From Liolophura sinensis (lineage: Eukaryota; Mollusca; Polyplacophora; Chitonida; Chitonidae), in contig NC_088296.1 in the NCBI RefSeq assembly GCF_032854445.1, positions 28,205,064 to 28,269,063 of the forward strand: 64,000 nt of DNA, written 5' to 3'. The notes under the pieces were generated by a model, which did not search any database, had not been told where the DNA came from, and was given only the letters and a program-made list of their open reading frames with translations. The position numbers and the translations under genes are program-made. Position 1 is the first letter of the stretch. Each line of letters starts with the position of its first letter. Positions 41,805-53,300 of the stretch are shown here, piece by piece.

Positions 41805-42435
41805 CATATACGGCCGTGTAGACTTGAGTATTAGGTTTAACACTCTCCAAAAAGCAGAAAGACCGTGCACGCTGGCAAACTATACGATGTTATGGGTAGA
41901 AACTGTACTGTGATATACAATTATACGACAAACTTGTTGGTCCATGTTTTTCTTTGTGTATTATAGTATTCTATATATGCTTTATAGTTTTGGCGTTCTA
42001 AGTCAATAAAGGCCGGTTTTGTTGGAAGCTAATTTTCTTCTTTTACGACTTGTGTTTTATGTTTAGCAGACATCGTATTCTGACACAAGTTGTAATCTAT
42101 CTTCACCAGTATCTATTTATGTCCCTCTTTTACATCACAGCTGTAACCAGCACTGGTGGCAGTTGGTTGACCGCCGGCTTCGGGAGGTGGTAGATCCAGA
42201 GTGAATCTTGGGTCGGGTCACACCTAAGACCTCGTTTAGCGACTGTGCAACGAGTGGTATAATGGCTCGGGCGGCTTACTTACCTTCGGTAAGGCGTCTC
42301 AGATGAAAGAGCCGTGAAAATCCTTCCTGCAACAAGGAGGCGCATTACATGCAGCCCAAGGACTGATTTGTAGTCATATGACTGAAAACTCGTAAAAAGA
42401 AACAGTACGACGTTAAACCCCAAGCACTCACTTAC
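41805..42435 (+). mobile_element. Composite dispersed repeat (about 0.63 kb), copy 1
   Basis: This sequence matches the reverse complement of 62505-63180 over its whole length: CTTGAGTATTAGGTTTAACA, ATGTTATGGGTAGAAACTGT, CATGTTTTTCTTTGTGTATT, then GTTGGTTGACC, GTAGATCCAGAGTGAATC and TTCGGTAAGGCGTCTCA. It ends in ACGTTAAACCCCAAGCACTC, a common tail of mollusc-type SINEs. It appears to be a SINE fused to, or carrying, an AT-rich internal segment of about 350 bp. Confidence 0.8.
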
Positions 42436-44500
42436 ATCACAACTGGACATTACCGGTTAGAGACATAACATCTGGTTAGGAATTATCTTAGTGAAAGGTT
42501 AGCCTTACATAGCTCTACCTTTGCTTACACTCCAGTAGAGCCAAACACCTGTAGCTCCAGAGTGCTGTCACTTTGCACCTCAGGCGATGGCACGAAGCGC
42601 TGGCACAATCGTGCGCACTCTAGGGGTTTAACTCGGTACGAAACAAGTTTCAACGCTCTCGGGTCTAGTTCATGTTAAACTCATACTCCTCACATGGCAT
42701 GCCTCGCTCTCTAACGTTCGTTTTACATCACTGCCACGTCTAATAAATTTTGCACTGAAATATTGAACAACACAGAGGTAAAGGTAATTAGGCAGGAAAT
42801 GATGCGATGAGGAAGTCCTGTCAGAAAACACAAACAATCAATCTTTGTCTCTTAAAATACTTATACACATGCATCCTCTTTATCTAGAGTATGTACAACA
42901 CGATTCTAACCAAAACCTTAAATAATGAATGCTGATTAAATAGTTCCGCGGGAGGATACACGTGATGAGGCTAAGTCTAAACAAGCATACGTGCGTCTAA
43001 CAGGCTCTAAAGGGCAAGCTTGACAAGTGATGGTAGTGATGTAAAGCGAATGATAGAGAGCGACGCATGCGTTGTAAACAGTACGTGTTAAACCCTTAAA
43101 CAATTTCGCCTCCAGCGTGTGGAGAGTGCCGAACGCCTGCCACCTCAACCTATTTCACTTTGAAGCCTACAAATGCTGCAATATTTCACAAACAGCCAAG
43201 AAACCGATTCACCTGTGTGTTCCAAACTCAGTAATTCAGTTCTGTACAATTTTAAAATAATCCGTATGTATACTTATACATGTATAAGTTGGAAAGCCAT
43301 TTTAACATGAGACGATGATCTCCAAGACCAGTAGGCTGCTAAGTAATGAAGGGCGAGGCCGCTGAAATATAGCACGCCTATTTGAGTAGGTCTTTACAAG
43401 TTAAGTGCCTGTAGTGCGAAGCGGCAGCACTGTGGCACTACCCCGAGAAAAGTAATTATAAGTAGGTATGGCACTAATTAAGTTAGAGTAAAGGTAGAGA
43501 TATGTTAGGCTACTTATAGGTACAGAAGATTGACTCAATCATCAAGACAAGTAAACAAAATCAGGGACCAAGTCATATGCATTAATCAATATACTTTCAA
43601 ACTGTTTGCACAATAGCCCTGACAAACGACACATTTGTAACAAGCCTTGTTACAGTTATGCATACAAGGCTTGACAGATATTCTACCACACCCACAATCC
43701 TAACATAACAAAAATTACACAAACTTATTTGAGATACTAATAAAATGATAAGGCAAGTGACAGCTGTATTTAACGTGATCACGTGATTCTGTATGAGTGT
43801 ACCGTTTTGTAGATACATTAAGATGGCTGATTGTTGGACAGGAACTATTTGAGTTTATGCGTCACCCCCGCTATGGTTGTTCAAACTATAACCTGTTCTG
43901 ACAGATAAAACAAGGACATTCGCTACATTGATTTCTACGCAAGCAAATTAAAACTTTGCGACGAACTTAGAGATATTTTCAAGAGTTTGAAGGCTAGATA
44001 TGCCTTTGTAGCACTGTTGTTACAGGAGTAACGGCAAGATGAGCAGGCTTACAAAGTTTGGTCTTCATATTTGTACTTAGACAATAGAAATTACTTGGTA
44101 TATGCCATGGACTCTTCTGGGTTTGACAATTTAGGAACTACCGATAGGGAGCCCTTATTGTATAAATTGCATGCGCAATGCTTTACGTTTTTTTTCCTCT
44201 AAGGGCAGTGTTTTGTAGTGACATTAGGCAATTATATATTTTTCGTTATTATTAGTTAATATTATATACATATAAATTAATTACATAAGACGACAAGTGG
44301 GAATACATTTCATTGTTTGAAAGCTTGTAAAAGTTATTTTATACTAAGCGATGAAGTAAGTGGAATTAATATTTTCACTACGTAGTTATAGAAATGGCGG
44401 CCAGCTTTCATACTGTATGCTTTATCCGGCGACAAATGCATCCACTTCATCAAACACTAATCTGGATCATAAGGCATTACAATGTATTATCCTGGAATCC
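42436..44500. other. Intergenic region without recognised gene
   Basis: This is about 2 kb of AT-rich sequence. A small piece at 42612-42662 resembles the inverted-repeat element at 6470-6582. Short minus-strand frames (42936-43148, 43597-43818) show no recognisable domain. Confidence 0.6.
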
Positions 44501-47500
44501 TGGAATGTTTGGCATAGAAGCATTTCTCGGGTCCCGAACTCAGCAGTTTCTGTAACTAATCCACACACACACTCTTCACCATTGAGGCATTTCTCGGGTC
44601 TCAAATTTAACTGTTTCTGTAGGTAATCCACATAAACACTGCTTAGCATTAGGTATTTGTCTGGCACCTAATTCAGCTGTTTCTGTACCTACTCCACATA
44701 AACACTGTTCAGCATATAGGCATTTTTCGGGTACCTGATTCATTTGTTTCTTTACCTAATCAACATAAACACTGTTTAGCCTTAAGGCATTTCTGTGGTC
44801 CCTAATTCAGCTGTTTCTGTACCTAATCCACATAAACATTGTACAGTATACAGACATATTTTTTGGGTCCCTGATTTAGTTGTTCTACACCTAATCCACA
44901 TAAACACTGTTCAGCCTGGAGACATTTCTTGGTCCCTAATTCAGCTGTTTCTGTACCTAATACACATAAACACAGTTCAGCATAATGGAATTCCTCGGGT
45001 CCCTAATTCAGCAGTTTCTGTACCTTATCCACATCAACACTGTTCAGCAAGGAGGCATTTCTCGAGTCCTTAATTCAGCTGTTTCTGTACCTAATCCACA
45101 TACACACTGTTCAGCCTAAAGACATTTCTGTGGCCCTTGATTCAGTTGTTTCTGTACCTAATCCACATAAGCACTGTAAAGCAGGGTGACATTTCTCTGG
45201 TTTCTGATTCAGCTGTTTCTGTACCTAATTCACATAAACACTGTTCAGCCTTTCTTAGTACTTCTCTGGTCCTTGATTCAGCATTTTCTGTATCTAATCC
45301 ACATAAACAAGAGTAGAGGCATTGCTCTGTTCCCAAATTCAGCTGTTTCTGTACCTATTCCACATAAACACTGTTTAGAATGAAAGGACTTTTCTGGTCG
45401 CTGATTTAGCTGTTTCTGTACCTAATCCACATAAACACTGTTCAGCATAAAGACATTTCTTGGGTCTCAAATTCAGGTGTTTCTCATCCACATAAAAACT
45501 GTTTAGCCTGGAGGTGTTTCTCTGGTCCTGTATTCAGCTGTTTCTGTACCTAATCCACATAAACACTGTTTAGCCTGGAGGTATTTCTCTGGTAACTGAT
45601 TCAGCTGTTTCTGTACCTAATCCACATAAACACTGTTCAGCATAGAGACATTTCTTGGGTCTCAAATTCAGGTGTTTCTCATCCACATAAAAACTGTTTA
45701 GCCTGGAGGTGTTTCTCTGGTCCTGTATTCAGCTGTTTCTTTAACTAATCCACATAAACACTGTTTAGCCTGGAGGTATTTCTCTGGTAACTGATTCAGC
45801 TGTTTCTGTACCTAATCCACATAAACACTGTTCAGCATAGAGACATTTCTTGGGTCTCAAATTCAGGTGTTTCTCATCCACATAAAAACTGTTTAGCCTG
45901 GAGGTGTTTCTCTGGTCCTGCATTCAGCTGTTTCTTTAACTAATCCACATAAACACTGTTTAGCCTGGAGGTATTTCTCTGGTAACTGATTCAGCTGTTT
46001 TTGTACCTAATCCACATAAACACTGTTTAGCCTGGAGGTGTTTCTCTGGTCCTGTATTCAGCTGTTTCTTTAACTAATCCACATAAACACTGTTTAGCCT
46101 GGAAGTGTTTCTCTGGTCCTGTATTCAGCTGTTTCTTTAACTAATCCACATAAACACTGTTTAGCCTGGAGGTGTTTCTCTGGTCCTGTATTCAGCTGTT
46201 TCTTTAACTAATCAACATAAACACTGCTTAGCCTGGAGGTGTTTCTCTGGTCCTGTATTCAGCTGTTTCTTTAACTAATCCACATAAACACTGTTTAGCC
46301 TGGAGGCATTTCTCGGATTGTTGATTCAGCTGTTTTTGTACCTAATCCACATCAACACGGCACAGCATAGATACATGTTTTGGGTCGGTAATTCAGCTGT
46401 TCTAAACACAATTCAGCATGAAGGCATTTTTCGAGTCCCTGATTAAACTGTTTCTGTACCTAATCCACATAAACACTGTTCAGCATAGAGACATTTCTTG
46501 GGTCTCAAATTCAGGTGTTTATCATCCACATAAAAACTGTTTAGTCTGGAGGTGTTTCTCTGGTCCTGTATTCAGCTGTTTCTTTAACTAATCCACATAA
46601 ACACTGTTTAGCCTGGAGGTATTTCTCTGGTAACTGATTCAGCTGTTTTTGTACCTAATCCACATAAACACTGCTTAGCCTGGAGGTGTTTCTCTGGTCC
46701 TGTATTTAGCTGTTTCTTTAACTAATCCACATAAACACTGCTTAGCCTGGAGGTGTTTCTCTGGTCCTGTATTCAGCTGTTTCTTTAACTAATCCACATA
46801 AACACTGTTTAGCCTGGAGGCATTTCTCGGATTGTTGATTCAGCTGTTTTTGTACCTAATCCACATCAACACGGCACAGCATAGAGACATGTTTTGGGTC
46901 GGTAATTCAGCTGTTCTAAACACAATTCAGCATGAAGGCATTTTTCAAGTCCCTGATTAAACTGTTTCTGTACATAATCCACATAAACACTGTTCAGCAT
47001 AGAGGCATTTTTCGGGTCCCTAACTGAGCAGTTTCTATACCTAATCCACATAAACACTGTGCAGCCTGGAGGCAATTCTCGGGTCCCTAATTTGGCTGTT
47101 TCTGTACCAAATCCACAAAACCACAGTTCAGTATAGAAACATTTCTTAGGACCCTGATTTAGCTGTTCCTGTACCTTATCCACATACACACTGTGCACCA
47201 TGGAGGCAATTTTCTGGAGCTAATCCACATGAACGTTACTCAGCATGGAGATATTTTTCTAAACCCTAATTCAACTGTTTCTGTACCTAATCCACAAAAA
47301 CACAGCTTAGCATTAAGGTATTTCTTGGGTCCCTAAATCATTTGTTCCTTACCTAATCCACATAAACACTGTTTAGCATAGAGACATTTTTCTTCTCTCT
47401 AATTCATTTTTTTCTCTACCTAATCCACATACACACTGTATAGCCTCGAGGCATTTCTCTGGTCCTTGATTAGGCTGTTTCTGTACCAACTCCACATAAA

Positions 47501-49385
47501 CACTGTACAGCATAGAGACGTATTTTTGGGGTCTCGTTTTTAGCTGTTCTGCACCTAATCCACATAATCACTGTTCATCATGGGGACATTTCTCAAGTTT
47601 ATGATTCAGCTGTTTCTGTATTAACTCGATATAAACACTGTACAGCATGGAGACATTTCTCGGGTCTTTAAATAAGCTGTTTCTGTACCTAATTTACATA
47701 AACACTGTTCAGCATAGATACATTTCTATGATCCCTAATTCAGCTGTTTCTGTACCTAATCCACATAAACACTGTTTAGCCTGGAGACATTTCTCGGGTC
47801 CTTTAATAAGCTGTTTCTGTATTAACTCGATATAAACACTGTACAGCATGGAGATATTTCTCGGATCCCTAATTCAGCTGTTTCTGTACCTAATCCTCAT
47901 AAACACTGTTCAGCAGAGGGACATTTTTTCGGGTTCATAGTTCAGCTGTATCTGTACCTAATCCACATAAAAACTGTTTAGCCTGGAGGTATTTCTTTGG
48001 TAACTAATTCAGCTGTTTCTGCACCTAATCCACATAAACATCTGTTGAGAGTAGAGGCATTTCTCGGGTCCCTAAGTCAGCTGTTTTTGTACCTAATCCA
48101 CACACACACTGTTCAGCCTAGAAGCATTTCTCTGGTCCTTGCTTTAGCTGACTAAGTACCTATTCCACATACACACTGTAAAGCATAGAGGCATTTCTCG
48201 GTTCCCTGATTCAGCAGTTTCTGTACCTAGTCCACACAAACACAGTTTACCCTGGAGGAGTTTCTCTTGTCCTTAATTCAGCTGTTTCTGCACCTATTCC
48301 ACATACACACTGTTTAGCATAGAGGCAATTCTCATGTCACTTATTCAGCTGTTTCTGTACCTAATCCACATAAACACTGTTCAGCATAGAGGCATTTCTC
48401 GGATCAATAATTAAGCAGTTTTTTGTCACTAATCCTCATAAACACTGTTAAACCTACAGGCAATTCTCGGGTCCTTGAATCAGCTGTTTCTGTACCTAAT
48501 CCACATAAACACTGTTTACCCTGGTAGTATTTCTTTGGTCCCTGATTCAGCATTTTCTGTACCTAATCCCATATAAAGATCTGTTAAGGGTAGAGGCATA
48601 TCTATGGCCCCTAATTCAGCTGTTTCTGTACCTATTCCACATAAACACTGTTTAGCCTGGAGGCATTTCTCTGGTGAATGTTTCAGCTGTCTATGTACCT
48701 AATCCACATTAATACTGTACAGCATGGAGGCATTTCTGCGGTCCCTAATTCAGCTGTTTCTGTACCTAATCCAAAAAAGCACTGTTCAGCCTTGAGGTAT
48801 TTCTCTGGTAACTAATATAGCTGTTTCTGTACCTAATCCACATAAACATCTGTTGAGAGTAGAGGAATTTCTGGGGTCCCTAATTCAGCTGTTTTTGTAC
48901 TTAATTCACATAAACACAGTTTTGCCTGGAGGCATTTCTCTGGTCTTTATTTTAGCTGCCTGTGTATCTAATCCACTAACACACTGTAGAGCATAGAGGC
49001 ATTTCTCGGGTCCCTGTTTCAGCTGTTTCTGTATTTAATCCACATCAATACAGTTAACCCTGGAAGAGTTTCTCTTGTTTTTAATTCAGCCGTTTCTGTA
49101 CCTAATCCACTTAAACACTGTACAACAGGGAGACATTTCTCGTGTCCCTAATTCAGCTGTTTCTGTATCTAATCCACATAAACACAGTTTAGCCTGGAGG
49201 CATTTCTCGGGTCCAAAATTCAGCTGTTTCTGTACCTATTCCACATAAACACTGTTGAGCATAGAGACATTTCTCGGGTCCCTGATTCAGCTGTTTCTGT
49301 ACCTAATCCACATGAACACTGGTCAGCATAGAGACATTCTTTACGTCTGTAATTCAGTTGTTCCTGTACTTGGAATTAGCTCTGA
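44500..49385. repeat. 67-bp satellite-like array (about 4.9 kb, about 70 units)
   Basis: The unit contains ATTCAGCTGTTTCTGTACCT, AATCCACATAAACACTGTTC and AGCATAGAGGCATTTCTCGG, then GTCCCTA. The exact 67-bp spacing is visible, for example CACTGTTTAG at 46021 and 46088. A higher-order period of 195 bp (CAGCATAGAGACATTTC at 45443, 45638 and 45833) marks recent local amplification. It lies between gene 1 and gene 2. Short ORFs on both strands follow the repeat. Confidence 0.95.
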
Positions 49386-50339
49386 CGTTTAGTCTGAAAT
49401 CACACAGGCCGCAGTACACATGCTCTTTACGGACTGTCACAATTTTAAGGCTGCCACCTTTCATGTAATTGATGATCATGTCCCAAAACAAGCACTTAAT
49501 CGAGATCAAAATGAACAGTTTTCCGTAATCAAGTTCAGGGATTTTCAGAAATGCTTATAAAGACATATATCAGGTAGACAACTCCACATCCATGTTTACA
49601 ATGACGCCCCAACAACTGAAAACATTCAAACATTCCTGCCAGACCAATGTGGTGATCACGACTGATAGCACAACACCGGTCACTTGGTATAGACGCGGTC
49701 TGTCATCCTCTGTTGCTGGCTGAATTCACACTTTCCGGCCTCTCTAACTGTAATTATTTCTACATTATTCATTACTATAGCTGACGGTGAAATCAAGGAA
49801 CTACATGTTTACCGCGTAGTCATGCTGCTATCGCCAGCAGTGCTACGTCTGAGCCAGGCCACAGCTCATTTACATTTAAAATGGCTCCTAGTTTGAATTT
49901 ACAAAGCGTTCGTTTTTTTCCATACCGGTAGCAGTCTTAGTTATGTGATAAAGAGAATCCTATATTCGTGTTCATTTCATATGAAAAAAATGAAACTATC
50001 ACTGAATATTAATATAAAATGTGTTGGAGGCCAGTGGCGTTTTAGTGTCTCCACGAGGAAAACGGGAAGTTGGCAAACAGCTGCAAACAGATACGCTAAA
50101 CGTTGTGGCCAAAAGTTGTAAATTACACAATATTAACTTCCGCAGACTTTTAAGTTTTTATTACTGTTTATAACTGAATGACTCATATGTGTGTGTGTAT
50201 TCTGAAGGCACAGCGTTTTACTCTGCGAATACCAGTGTTCTATACTACCGGAAATAGTAATATCATAAAACATCACAGCCACGACAGACTCAGTGAATGT
50301 GTATTACACCATCTAGTCTTCACACGTCAACATAAAGCC
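49386..50339. other. Upstream region of gene 2
   Basis: This is the presumed promoter and 5' UTR region. No unequivocal TATA box was identified. A stretch of 54 open codons (about 49394-49555, with HMLFTDCHNFKAATFHVIDD) ends in TAA and is not recognised. It may be an old coding remnant. Confidence 0.45.
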
Positions 50340-50349
50340 ATGGAGACTG
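50340..50349 (+). CDS. Gene 2 exon 1 (start codon, 10 nt coding)
   Basis: AAAGCCATGGAGACTG|GTGAGT has a strong Kozak context and a consensus donor in phase 1. Joined to exon 2 it gives METALPFLVICATCTYVV, a well-formed signal peptide. An alternative first exon with ATG at 50583 (MDCCVLCITPLERPPATSVL, donor CTGG|GTAAAG, also phase 1) would give a poorer N-terminus. Confidence 0.7.
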
Positions 50350-53300
50350 GTGAGTATAGACTGGATGTACTGTGTGTGTGTGCTGTGAGTGTACATGTAT
50401 TTGTAACGTGTACATGACCTCTTGTGTACTGAAGACGACCAGCTGAACCCCCTCGTTTACAATACTTTATTCTATACTTTGAGTGTGATTGTACATATAT
50501 CACAGGTGTTGTCAAGTTTTGAAAGCCCAGTGATCCTGTATCTGTACGTGTATTGGTATATTAGACAAGAGTTATTCTCGTAATGGACTGCTGTGTTCTT
50601 TGCATTACCCCTTTAGAAAGACCCCCTGCAACTTCAGTGCTGGGTAAAGGATGTCACGTTCGCACTTTCACTGTTGTCTACATGTGATATTGTGGAAGAA
50701 AAAGATTCTGTGAACGTCTGTCAGTTCGCACTTCCACTGTTGTCCACGTGTGGTATGGTGGAAGATAAAGATTCTGGGAATGTCTGTCAGTTCGCACTTT
50801 CACTGTTGTCTACATGTGGTATGGTGGAAGAAAAAGATTCTGGGAATGTCTGTCAGTTCGCACTTTCACTGTTGTCTACATGTGGTATGGTGGAAGAAAA
50901 AGATTCTGTGAATGTCTGTCAGTTCGCACTTCCACTGTTGTCCACATGTGGTATGGTGGAAGAAAAAGATTCTGGGAATGTCTGTCAGTTCGCACTTTCA
51001 CTGTTGTCTACATGTGGTATGGTGGAAGAAAAAGATTCTGGGAATGTCTGTCAGTTCGCACTTTCACTGTTGTCCACGTGTGGTATGGTGGAAGATAAAG
51101 ATTCTGGGAATGTCTGTCAGTTCGCACTTTCACTGTTGTCTACATGTGGTATGGTGGAAGAAAAAGATTCTGGGAATGTCTGTCAGTTCGCACTTTCACT
51201 GTTGTCCACGTGTGGTATGGTGGAAGATAAAGATTCTGGGAATGTCTGTCAGTTTGCACTTTCACTGTTGTCTACATGTGGTATGGTGGAAGAAAAAGAT
51301 TCTGGGAATGTCTGTCAGTTCGCACTTCCACTGTTGTCTACGTGTGGTATGGTGGAAGATAAAGATTCTGGGAATGTCTGTCAGTTCGCACTTTCACTGT
51401 TGTCCACGTGTGGTATGGTGGAAGATAAAGATTCTGGGAATGTCTGTCAGTTCGCACTTTCACTGTTGTCTACATGTGGTATGGTGGAAGAAAAAGATTA
51501 TGTGAATGTCTGTCAGTTCGCACTTCCACTGTTGTCTACATGTGGTATGGTGGAAGATAAAGATTCTGGGAATGTCTGTCAGTTAGCACTTTCACTGTTG
51601 TCCACGTATGGTATGGTGGAAGATAAAGATTCTGGGAATGTCTGTCAGTTCGCACTTTCACTGTTGTCCACGTGTGGTATGGTGGAAGAAAAAGATTCTG
51701 TGAATGTCTGTCAGTTCGCATTTTCACTGTTGTCCACGTGTGGTATGGTGGAAGAAAAAGATTCTGGGAATGTCTGTCAGTTCGCACTTCCACTGTTGTC
51801 CACGTGTGGTATGGTGGAAGAAAAAGATTCTGGGAATTTCTATCAGTTAGCACTTCCACTGTTGTCCACGTGTGGTATGGTGGAAGATAAAGATTCTGTG
51901 AATGTCTGTCAGTTCGCACTTTCACTGTTGTCCACGTGTGGTATGGTGGAAGAAAAAGATTCTGGGAATGTCTGTCAGTTCGCACTTCCACTGTTGTCCA
52001 CGTGTGGTATGGTGGAAGAAAAAGATTCTGGGAATGTCTATCAGTTCGCACTTCCACTGTTGTCCACGTGTGGTATGGTGGAAGATAAAGATTCTGGGAA
52101 TGTCTGTCAGTTCGCACTTTCACTGTTGTCCACGTGTGGTATGGTGGAAGTAAAAGATTCTGGGAATGTCTCACTTGACTATATTGATCACCTCATTTGA
52201 TTGTGGAAAAACCGAATTGAGTCAAAATACCCCGGGACTCAAGCATAGCTTACTACTGGAATATGATTTTAGACTTTGATACCGGCCGTTTCTTTTATTT
52301 GCAGCATTACCATTTCTGGTTATTTGTGCGACCTGTACATATGTTGTGTGGGAAGGTGACACAGTTCTTCTAAAATGTGGCACTGGGGATTCTGTTGAGA
52401 AGCAAATCACGACATGGTGCAAGATGGACGCAAATATGTACTGCAATACATTCCTATATAGTGGCCCTTCGTCAACAGTCACATATCCACCCTGGACTTC
52501 TGCAGATGTGAAATTGGTAGAGGGAAACTCGTTATACATCACATCGGCATCGTATCCAAGAGACAATGGCACTTTTCTGTGTTCTTCTGGTCAGGTTGAC
52601 AAATCTATGGAGCTTGTCGTCTTTGGTGAGTAATGATGTGTTGATCAGATCTATATCTCTCGTACATAAGGTGAACGCTGAACCAAAGTCTATTGCTTTC
52701 TGCTGTGGACATAGGAATAAACCACAAGGGAAGCGAGCATTTGTACCGAGTCTTTTTCTTTTTGTAGCATGTCTATGCTACCCAAACAGCCATTGTGCTA
52801 ACTATTAGTGAAGTAACTATTCATTTATTTATGCATTTGTTGTCTCGGGTTTTACACTCTATTCATTCATACGACGGTGGCCACCACTATGGTAGGAGGA
52901 AGCCGGGCAGAGCCCGGAGAAAATGCAAGTAGACTAAGAATATACTGCCAGTTTCAGTATTCACATTTTCTTTTGTCTGATGATCTTTTTTTCCCTTGTC
53001 TTAGCCTTTCAGATATGTACATGTATGGCCGATAATACACTCAAGTTGTATCAACACTGTCCTATGGCTTAGTACACTGAAAGTCTCCCCGGCTGATCTA
53101 TCTAGTTCATGATTAGTATATTATCATTAGCTCTTAATTCAAACTTCCTTATGTTAGGTGCATGTAATCTCTCAGCAGGCGATTAAATTCATCGGAATAT
53201 CCCGGCTGGCTGTCATGGTTACTGAATCTTCATATCTTTTTCTGCAAGTAAAACCTGTGCTGTGCTAGCAAACGTATTCATTTTAAAGGGAAAATCAGAT

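Noticed and set aside
44500-49385. Possible CRISPR-like array
   Set aside because: The whole 67-bp unit is repeated with no unique spacers and the genome is eukaryotic, so it is a satellite.
50674-52200. 508-codon ORF with 22-residue repeats as a repeat protein gene
   Set aside because: A 66-bp unit without stops gives open frames in several registers on both strands. It lies inside intron 1 of gene 2 and has no signal peptide or splice support of its own.
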